DNA from: Rickettsiales bacterium
GTDB taxonomy: Bacteria; Pseudomonadota; Alphaproteobacteria; Rickettsiales; 21-14-0-20-44-7
NCBI GenBank assembly: GCA_023301015.1
Contig: JALZVI010000049.1
Coordinates: 1 to 9,590, forward strand
Reading direction: 5' to 3'
Length of the DNA stretch: 9,590 nucleotides
In this document: positions 1 through 4,955 of the stretch, one piece after another
How positions within the stretch are numbered: position 1 is the first letter of the stretch
Layout: each line of letters starts with the position of its first letter
Made by a program: the position numbers and the translations under genes
The notes under the pieces: generated by a model
What the model saw: the letters and a program-made list of their open reading frames with translations, nothing else
Database searches by the model: none
What the model was told of the DNA's origin: nothing

Positions 1-1469
1 CTGACGAGGTGGAAGTTTTCACTCGCAAAGCTGGATCTGAGGATGGTTTTAAGTGGACATCAAAGGGCGAAGGCAGCTACACAATTGAGGGCGCGGATGA
101 TTTGCAGCGTGGAACGAAGATTGTTCTAAAGCTTCGCGATGATGCTGATGAGCACCTCAAAAAGTTCCATTTGCAGCATATTGTGAAGACATATTCCGAT
201 CATATCTCGATCCCTGTTGTGTATATTCCCAACCCTGATGGTGAGGACTTGAGCAAGGAAGAGGAGCAGTTCAACTCTGGCACAGCAATTTGGGTGCGTC
301 CGAAATCTGAAATTACGGATGAGCAGTATCAGGAGTTTTATAAGGCAGTTTCGCACCAAGTGGACGAGCCGTTTATGCGCTTACATGGCAAGGCCGAGGG
401 TGTTGTTGAGTATAATTATTTGCTGTTTATTCCAACGATGAAGCCGTTTGATTTATATCATCCTGATCGTATGCGCCGTGTGAAATTATTCGTGAAGCGA
501 GTGTTTATTGCGGAAGAAAATATTGAAGTTATTCCTCGCTATTTGCGCTTTATTCGCGGGGTGATTGACAGTCAAGATTTGCCGTTGAATATTTCTCGCG
601 AGACATTGCAAGCCAACCCTGTGATTGAAAAAATTCGTGGCGCGGTGACGAAGAAAGTGCTGAACGAGCTGAAGAAAAAGGCCGACAAAGAGCCTGAAGA
701 ATTCGTGAAATTTTGGGAAAGTTTTGGACCTGTTTTCAAGGAAGGATTGTGCGAAGGCTTGGAAAACCAAGAGCAGATTTTGAACGTGTGTCGCTTTAAT
801 TCTACCAAGTCTGACGAGCTTATGAGCTTGGATGATTATGTCGGACGGATGAAGGACGAGCAGAAGGAAATTTATTACCTCTCAGGCGAGAATTTGGAGT
901 CGATGAAAGATTCTCCGCAGCTTGAAGGATTTGAAAAACGTGGGATTGAAGTGCTGCTATTCTCTGATTCTGTCGATGATTTCTGGGTGCAGGTCGGGCA
1001 TAAATATAAGGACTTGGATTTCAAGTCAGTTACGGCTGCAGATGTGGAATTGGACGCTGAAACGGAAGAGGAAAAGGCTGAGGAAAGCGACGAGATTAAG
1101 GACGTTGTGGCATTGTTCAAAACTGCGCTTGAGGGCAAGGTGAAGGATGTGAAGATATCCAAAAAGCTTGATTCTAGCCCGGTTTGTTTGGCTGTTGGCG
1201 CTGGTGATATGAGTATGCGGATGGAGCGCTTCTTGCGCGACCAAAAGCAACTCCCAGAAGGTGCGCCAAGTGCAGCGAAGATTTTGGAAATTAACCCCAA
1301 CCACGCGCTGATTAAGATTGTGGAAAGCAAAGGTGACAGCCCAGAAGTGCGAGACCTGATTAACATGTTGTTTGACCAAGCGCTAATTGCTGAGGGTGAG
1401 AACGTGACGGATATTAAAGGCTTCACGGCCCGCTTGAGCCACTTCCTAGAGAAGGCACTGGCGGCTTAG
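1..1469 (+). CDS. htpG: HtpG (Hsp90-family molecular chaperone), 5'-truncated by window edge
   Basis: ATP-dependent cytosolic chaperone that binds and remodels client proteins. The reading frame is already open at base 3, so the GTG at 9 is not the start. About 488 codons are visible of a family length near 620-630, and the ATP-binding motifs of the N-domain lie off the window. Visible signs, numbered from the valine codon at 9: the end of the N-domain (RGTKIVLKL, ~34-42), YSDHISIPV (~62-70), SEITDEQYQEFYK (~100-112) and the middle-domain signature DLPLNISRE (~190-198), whose Arg is the conserved residue that contacts ATP. RMKDEQKEIYYLSGEN and a GIEVLLFSD segment follow, then the C-terminal dimerisation domain with EINPNHALIK. 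Alignment from memory to E. coli HtpG is continuous to the end. An acidic stretch around residues 347-358 is typical linker variation. The gene converges on 1669-2529. The assignment is very secure. Confidence 0.97.
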   Translation, partial: DEVEVFTRKAGSEDGFKWTSKGEGSYTIEGADDLQRGTKIVLKLRDDADEHLKKFHLQHIVKTYSDHISIPVVYIPNPDGEDLSKEEEQFNSGTAIWVRPKSEITDEQYQEFYKAVSHQVDEPFMRLHGKAEGVVEYNYLLFIPTMKPFDLYHPDRMRRVKLFVKRVFIAEENIEVIPRYLRFIRGVIDSQDLPLNISRETLQANPVIEKIRGAVTKKVLNELKKKADKEPEEFVKFWESFGPVFKEGLCEGLENQEQILNVCRFNSTKSDELMSLDDYVGRMKDEQKEIYYLSGENLESMKDSPQLEGFEKRGIEVLLFSDSVDDFWVQVGHKYKDLDFKSVTAADVELDAETEEEKAEESDEIKDVVALFKTALEGKVKDVKISKKLDSSPVCLAVGAGDMSMRMERFLRDQKQLPEGAPSAAKILEINPNHALIKIVESKGDSPEVRDLINMLFDQALIAEGENVTDIKGFTARLSHFLEKALAA

Positions 1470-1471
1470 TA

Positions 1472-1512
1472 GTTTTTGATTTCCTCCCCGCTCGCCTCTG
1501 GCTCGCAGACTG
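1472..1512 (-). repeat. Intergenic repeat unit A, inverted orientation
   Basis: The bottom strand carries CAGTCTGC (top-strand complement at 1505-1512), then a GC-rich stretch ending GCGAGCGGGGAGGAAAT and an A-rich tail. The outer 27 bases (1471-1497) match the reverse complement of 4446-4472 at 25 of 27 positions by eye. It is also a diverged inverted copy of the unit at 1602-1667. It begins just after the htpG stop codon. Confidence 0.75.
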
Positions 1513-1540
1513 AGGAAGTGCTACGCACACTCATGGCTGG

Positions 1541-1558
1541 CAAGGCCTGCTGGCCTTG
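1541..1558. terminator. Perfect 7-bp stem-loop between convergent genes, possible bidirectional terminator
   Basis: CAAGGCC, loop TGCT, GGCCTTG forms a perfect GC-rich hairpin midway between the htpG stop (1469) and the stop of the leftward gene (1669). No T-tract follows on either strand, so it is not a classical intrinsic terminator. It may act with Rho, stabilise 3' ends, or simply be the core of the palindromic repeat cluster. Confidence 0.3.
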
Positions 1559-1601
1559 TGGCGTGGAGTTTGTTCCATGAATATTTGATATATTTAGAAC
1601 C

Positions 1602-1667
1602 AGCAGCCTTGAGCGCGTTTCAGTCTGCAAGCGCGCAGCGCGCCAGCGGGGAAACAATTATAATAAC
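1602..1667 (+). repeat. Intergenic repeat unit C, direct copy of the unit at 4306
   Basis: Bases 1602-1635 are identical over 34 nt to 4306-4339, from AGCAGCCTTGAGCGCG to GCAAGCGCG. Similarity continues with small indels through a CAGCGGGG-type box and an AAACAATTATAA tail to 1667. Within it, 1631-1643 is GCGCGC-A-GCGCGC, a near-perfect palindrome. The unit lies between convergent genes and ends at the stop codon of 1669-2529, so it does not interrupt coding sequence. Confidence 0.85.
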
Positions 1668-1668
1668 T

Positions 1669-2529
1669 CTAAGCTGCTACTTCGTCATATATATATGCTA
1701 GCGAAGACACCGTGATTGGGATGCTGATGAAAAGGCCGAAGATGAATAGGTCTGGGAAGAAGATTGCTGGCAGAATAGCTACGATGATGTTGATAGCTAC
1801 TAATGTTAACACGACCCCGATTGCTTCTGATCCGCCGCTTCTGATGTTTTTCGATGATTGGCCATAGGCTTTTGTCATGCCGAGTTGTTTGTCGAAAATT
1901 AGGAATGGCGAGAAGGCGCCGAGTGTTGCATAGACCATAAATGCAACCATTGCTCCAATACCGATGATTGGGCTGAAGGCGTTTGCGGTTGGGAAAATAG
2001 CGAGTATGACTGCCAATAGGAATGTTGCGCCAATTCCGCTTCTGATTTTTGCCATAATATCACCAACATTCAGTGCTTGGCTGCGTTTTGCATAGAGAAT
2101 AAAGCCGAAGAAGTTGATGTAGAGAAAGGTGGTTACTAGGCTTACAGCATATGTGATTATGACTGGATAATCTGCCAATGCCGAGATCTTAAGCAAAGTT
2201 TTTGAAAAAGAAAATGTGATGGTTAGGATCACGGCGGAAATGATTGTGAAACTTAGCGCATAGCGGCTCCATAGATCTAATCCGTCTTTTATTGATGTGC
2301 CCAGACTTAGCTTAGCTTTGCCATAAGAAGGTGCGGCCGTGTCTGTGAAGCTTTGGTTGGCAAAAATTTCGCCAAGCATTGGGAAGTCTTTCGCGGGTGC
2401 ATATTGCCCGTCAATTGAGTTAGAAACTTCTGTTTCAGGTTTGATATTTCCGCTGCGAACCTGCTTGATTAGGGCGATTGTATCAAGTGGCCCTTTTTTC
2501 TGTCCGTTTATAATCGCGTAGTAATCCAT
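1669..2529 (-). CDS. GYF_2 (DUF4339)-domain multi-pass membrane protein, function unknown
   Basis: A 286-residue inner-membrane protein. Residues ~1-53 (MDYYAIINGQKKGPL, then a region ending DGQYAPAKDFPML) have the look of the GYF_2 family, a small cytoplasmic domain thought to bind peptides or partners and often fused to membrane regions. A linker (~54-87) follows, then about six hydrophobic segments near 88-108, 122-146, 165-182, 186-212, 236-256 and 258-281. The lysine- and arginine-rich loops at ~147-163 and 214-230 are probably cytoplasmic. The frame stays open upstream to 2598, but the ATG at 2527-2529 is chosen because an AAGAG ribosome site sits six bases before it and the GYF_2 fold begins right there. 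The upstream extension would be unrelated to the domain. The gene is divergent from 2604-4205 with only 74 bp between them. The specific role is not recognisable. The domain call is moderately secure and the membrane topology is more secure. Confidence 0.85.
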   Translation of the reverse strand: MDYYAIINGQKKGPLDTIALIKQVRSGNIKPETEVSNSIDGQYAPAKDFPMLGEIFANQSFTDTAAPSYGKAKLSLGTSIKDGLDLWSRYALSFTIISAVILTITFSFSKTLLKISALADYPVIITYAVSLVTTFLYINFFGFILYAKRSQALNVGDIMAKIRSGIGATFLLAVILAIFPTANAFSPIIGIGAMVAFMVYATLGAFSPFLIFDKQLGMTKAYGQSSKNIRSGGSEAIGVVLTLVAINIIVAILPAIFFPDLFIFGLFISIPITVSSLAYIYDEVAA

Positions 2530-2535
2530 AATTAA

Positions 2536-2540
2536 CTCTT
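2536..2540 (-). promoter_or_regulatory. Ribosome binding site deciding the start of 1669-2529
   Basis: The bottom strand reads AAGAG followed by six bases and then ATG. This supports starting at 2529 rather than at the upstream end of the open frame at 2598. Confidence 0.6.
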
Positions 2541-2542
2541 TT

Positions 2543-2571
2543 GTTATAATCTTGATTTTCAATAGTCTAAA
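2543..2571 (-). promoter_or_regulatory. Possible sigma-70-like promoter for the GYF_2 membrane gene
   Basis: Bottom strand: TTTAGA (complement of 2566-2571), a 17-base spacer, then TATAAC (complement of 2543-2548). These match consensus at 4/6 and 5/6. The implied transcription start near 2536 would leave almost no leader and would clip the AAGAG site, so this may be chance in an AT-rich gap. Confidence 0.25.
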
Positions 2572-2603
2572 ACATAGATAAATCGGGAGTTTTTGCAAGT
2601 TTT

Positions 2604-4205
2604 ATGTGGGATGGAATCAGGAAAGAGCTGGAAATTATTTGGGCTGCGCATAGCAAGCTTGGGTTGCAGGGTAAAATGCGCGTCTTCACAATTGTGGATA
2701 TTGAACCATGGCGGGCGCAAGAGCGCGGCTTTGAGTTTTGGTTTGGAATGGGCGAAATTGACGCCGCAATTGAGCAGATAAAGGCGAACTATAACGACGG
2801 CAAGCTGCCGAACTCTCCGCTGTTGCTGGATCCTGTCGTGTATGACGATGCGAAGCAGGCACTTGGGAGCGCAGTTTTTTGGTCGACTTCTATGTGCCTT
2901 GGCATTGCAAAAATGGCGGGTACTGAGGCGGAACGTGTGAAGTCTGTGGGTGCATATTGCGCGCCGCTAGTGCGTGGTGAGGAAGATTCAGCGGGCCTGA
3001 AGGCGGTTGGTTTTTCTGAACGAATTTTGCATCCGCTGCCCGAAGGTGGCGTTGAGGGTTGCCGTGAGTTATATGAGCTGATCGATATCGAGTCAGAGCT
3101 GTATCATAACTATTACATCCTCTCGGGCATGGAATATTTGAGCAAGAACGGTTCGTTCTTGCAAGCAGATTTCGCGCAGCTTGGTGTGGATGAAGCGCCG
3201 CAGCTAGCATCGCCAGAGAATGTGAAAGAGGCTGCAACTTGCTGGAATGCTTATGACCGCCATCACCGACTCTATGAACGCTTTGGGATTGATGAGGCGA
3301 ATTTGGAGCGGAATTTGAAGTATTTTAACCTCTGTGCCCGCAATTTTGAATTTTTTGACGCAACTGGCCCGCAACGTGAGGGTGCGGATGATGTGTTTGA
3401 TTTTGTGGTGGAGGGTATGATCCCACGCGGCGCGGTGACTGTTCTGGCTGGCGCTGGGGGGACGGGTAAGTCATCGATTGCGCATCATCTTTGTGTGCTT
3501 GCGGGAATTGAATATGAAGCAGATGAGCCAAAGCCAATGTGGTTGGGGCAGACGGTGAATGTGGATAAGACGCAAGGGATTTGCGTATATTTTTCGGGTG
3601 AGGATGGCCCCGCGGTGATTAATGCTCGGGCGGATTTGTTTGACCCGCAAGGGCGTGCGAATCGGGTGATGTTCCAGCGCGCACAGTTTCGCGATAATGA
3701 CGAAACTTTGCCGCAATTTATGAAGCGCTTGGGCGATATGCCAGACGTGCCGATTATGGTGATTGATCCTGCGCGGAAATATTTGGAAGGGGATGAGAAT
3801 GACTCAGAGATTGTGAGTGAGTTCTTTGAGGCGATTGAGGAATTTGCTATCCGCAAGAACTGCGCGATGATTGTGGTGCATCATTTGGAGAAATCCGCCA
3901 AGCCGCAAAGCTGTCGTGAAATTTTGGATTTGCTGCGTGGTTCTCAGGTGTTTATTGATCGTCCACGTGTTGTGCTTGGTCTATATCGCGATGGGCCATA
4001 TACAGTTGTGGGGCTTGCGAAGTGCAATATCCCGCCGAATATGGGGATGATTACGGAAGAGCGCGTTTTTGCGCGTGACCCGAAAACGCTGCGTTTGATC
4101 CAGCTACCTGGAGAAGCAGGCGTGCGCAATGCAGGCTTGACCGAGGAAGAGCTAGAAGAGATCAAGACCCGCGCCGAGCTGGAAGAGGCGAAGCGGAATA
4201 TTTGA
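2604..4205 (+). CDS. RepA-like (AAA_25-type) P-loop ATPase with an unrecognised N-terminal region
   Basis: A 533-residue protein whose second half has the RecA-fold motifs of the RSF1010 RepA-like hexameric helicase/ATPase group. These are Walker A GAGGTGKS (283-290), YFSGEDGPAVINARADLF with the catalytic-type Glu at 333, Walker B IMVIDPARKYL with Asp 388, the IVVHHLEKS sensor motif (423-431), and LRGSQVFIDRPRVVLGL (444-460), the RGS...R segment typical of the group. A charged helical tail, TEEELEEIKTRAELEEAK, closes the protein. Residues 1-265 match no family I know. Such ATPases act in plasmid or phage replication, or as stand-alone proteins of unknown role. No primase, integrase or phage gene is visible nearby. 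The first ATG after the in-frame stop at 2568 is used, although its best GGGAG site (2585-2589) is 14 bases away. The ATG at 2676, four bases after AGGG, is an alternative that would give 509 residues. Confidence 0.88.
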   Translation: MWDGIRKELEIIWAAHSKLGLQGKMRVFTIVDIEPWRAQERGFEFWFGMGEIDAAIEQIKANYNDGKLPNSPLLLDPVVYDDAKQALGSAVFWSTSMCLGIAKMAGTEAERVKSVGAYCAPLVRGEEDSAGLKAVGFSERILHPLPEGGVEGCRELYELIDIESELYHNYYILSGMEYLSKNGSFLQADFAQLGVDEAPQLASPENVKEAATCWNAYDRHHRLYERFGIDEANLERNLKYFNLCARNFEFFDATGPQREGADDVFDFVVEGMIPRGAVTVLAGAGGTGKSSIAHHLCVLAGIEYEADEPKPMWLGQTVNVDKTQGICVYFSGEDGPAVINARADLFDPQGRANRVMFQRAQFRDNDETLPQFMKRLGDMPDVPIMVIDPARKYLEGDENDSEIVSEFFEAIEEFAIRKNCAMIVVHHLEKSAKPQSCREILDLLRGSQVFIDRPRVVLGLYRDGPYTVVGLAKCNIPPNMGMITEERVFARDPKTLRLIQLPGEAGVRNAGLTEEELEEIKTRAELEEAKRNI

Positions 4206-4305
4206 TGACGCTCTTCGGCCGCAAATTATAATCTGTGGCCGATCGGCCTCAATGGCCCTGCACTTCGGCGATGCCTTGTGATCGTATACATATAAGTTCC
4301 GAGTA
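4206..4305. other. Spacer after the ATPase gene with a 12-bp palindrome
   Basis: 4237-4248 is GGCCGATCGGCC, a perfect palindrome 31 bases after the stop codon. CGGCC at 4216-4220 can also pair with GGCCG at 4237-4241. No T-tract follows. Short blocks (CTCA-ATGGC, CCTTGTG, GTTCC) recur in the same order at 1530-1575, suggesting this spacer is a diverged copy of the corresponding part of the first repeat cluster. Confidence 0.45.
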
Positions 4306-4370
4306 AGCAGCCTTGAGCGCGTTTCAGTCTGCAAGCGCGTCAGCGCGCAGCGGGGGAACAAAATTATAAA
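4306..4370 (+). repeat. Intergenic repeat unit u1
   Basis: Its first 34 bases (4306-4339) are identical to 1602-1635. It then runs through CAGCGCGCAGCGGGGG and an AACAAAATTATAAA tail, the same organisation as the first copy with single-base indels. It is the first of three head-to-tail units. Confidence 0.85.
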
Positions 4371-4412
4371 CTCAGTCTGCAAGGCGCAGCCGCAGCGGGG
4401 GGCAATTAAAAA
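4371..4412 (+). repeat. Intergenic repeat unit u2, short form
   Basis: CTCAGTCTGCAAGGCGC, then a CGCAGCGGGG box and a CAATTAAAAA tail. It shares CAGTCTGCAAG with u1 (4325) and with the copy at 1621 but lacks the CAGCCTTGAGC head, so it is a shortened tandem copy. Confidence 0.7.
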
Positions 4413-4472
4413 CTCAGCCTTGAGCTTGCGAAGCAACTCCTCAGTAGGCGAGCGGGGAGGAAATTAAAAACC
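4413..4472 (+). repeat. Intergenic repeat unit u3, inverted relative to unit A
   Basis: It has the CAGCCTTGAGC head (4415-4425), a small GCTT-GCG-AAGC hairpin, a GCGAGCGGGGAGG box and an AAATTAAAAACC tail. The last 27 bases match the reverse complement of 1471-1497 at 25 of 27 positions. Thus the two clusters carry both direct and inverted relatives. Confidence 0.75.
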
Positions 4473-4496
4473 AATTATTACAGAAATGTTAAACTG

Positions 4497-4511
4497 TTAA
4501 CAAATTGTTAA
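4497..4511. promoter_or_regulatory. 15-bp palindrome, candidate operator upstream of the small secreted-protein gene
   Basis: TTAACAA-A-TTGTTAA is a perfect 7-bp inverted repeat around one base, 43 bases before the ATG at 4554. Its place in an AT-rich leader fits a repressor or activator site, but AT-rich palindromes also arise by chance. I could not find a convincing -35/-10 pair here. Confidence 0.35.
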
Positions 4512-4553
4512 TTATAGCTTGTATTAGGGGTGGTTTTGTGCTAATAATAGGGT

Positions 4554-4856
4554 ATGAAAATGTTCTTTACCATTATTGTGTTACTTGTTGCAGGCCTTGC
4601 TGGGCAAGCATCTGCTTCTGATTCTTTGGACTCATACTTGCTGAAAAAGCAGTTCAGAGCAGCGCAGACTAAGAGTAGTTCTGAGGCGTTGGTGCAGAGA
4701 TTGCGCAATTTGCCTGCTGACCAAGCTTATTTGGTGGATACTACTGCGACAGTTAAGAGTGGTGAGACAGCAATGAAGCCACCTTCGGCTGGTGACTTGA
4801 ATGATATTGCGACAGCCTCAGGAAGCAATAAAGTTGCTGTTCAGAAGTCTGAATAA
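4554..4856 (+). CDS. Small exported protein, function unknown
   Basis: A 100-residue protein with a clear Sec-type signal peptide: MK, a hydrophobic core (~4-17, FFTIIVLLVAGLAG) and a probable signal peptidase I site after ASA (~residue 21). The mature part is about 79 residues, hydrophilic and without cysteine, so it is not a lipoprotein. It begins SDSLDSYLLKKQF and ends in a Ser/Lys-rich tail. The location is probably the periplasm or outside the cell. The start is uncertain between ATG 4554 and ATG 4560. The AGGG at 4549-4552 is well spaced only for 4560, but 4554 supplies the lysine expected in a signal peptide. It is followed 99 bp later, on the same strand, by the giant reading frame, with which it shares an SLDSYL motif. 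I recognise no family. Confidence 0.75.
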   Translation: MKMFFTIIVLLVAGLAGQASASDSLDSYLLKKQFRAAQTKSSSEALVQRLRNLPADQAYLVDTTATVKSGETAMKPPSAGDLNDIATASGSNKVAVQKSE

Positions 4857-4943
4857 AAAAATCTTAAAAATATTGCATACTGTCATTAATCCTTAACATT
4901 TATCTGTTAGATATAGTGATGTAAGAAATTTGAATAAAACAAA

Positions 4944-4948
4944 AAGGG
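4944..4948 (+). promoter_or_regulatory. Ribosome binding site fixing the start of the giant reading frame
   Basis: AAGGG lies seven bases before ATG 4956. The in-frame TAA at 4935-4937 leaves no alternative upstream start, so the N-terminus without a signal peptide is real on this sequence. The rest of the 4857-4955 gap is AT-rich with no terminator and no convincing promoter. Confidence 0.7.
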
Positions 4949-4955
4949 TAGTGAG

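Noticed and set aside
875..1426. 183-codon Ser-rich frame antisense to htpG
   Set aside because: It lies wholly inside the secure htpG coding region, has low-complexity Ser/Ile composition typical of an antisense shadow, and matches no family.
1466..1657. Leftward 63-codon frame after htpG, sharing the peptide LQTETRSRLL with the leftward frame at 4152-4436
   Set aside because: The shared peptide is only the translation of the shared DNA repeat. Both frames lie in palindromic intergenic repeats, and one runs antisense into the ATPase gene.
1631..1667. GC-rich palindrome with A/T tail as an intrinsic terminator of htpG
   Set aside because: The stem is followed by a mixed AT tail, not a T-run, and the same element recurs in tandem elsewhere, so a repeat explanation fits better.
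2593..2781. TTG-started 62-codon frame with a GGGAG site three bases upstream
   Set aside because: It overlaps the ATPase gene in another frame, its product has no recognisable feature, and the spacing is too short for a good ribosome site.
4873..4917. TTGCAT and TATAGT as a promoter for the giant gene
   Set aside because: The spacing between these elements is far too long for a sigma-70 promoter, and no better pair is visible in this AT-rich gap.
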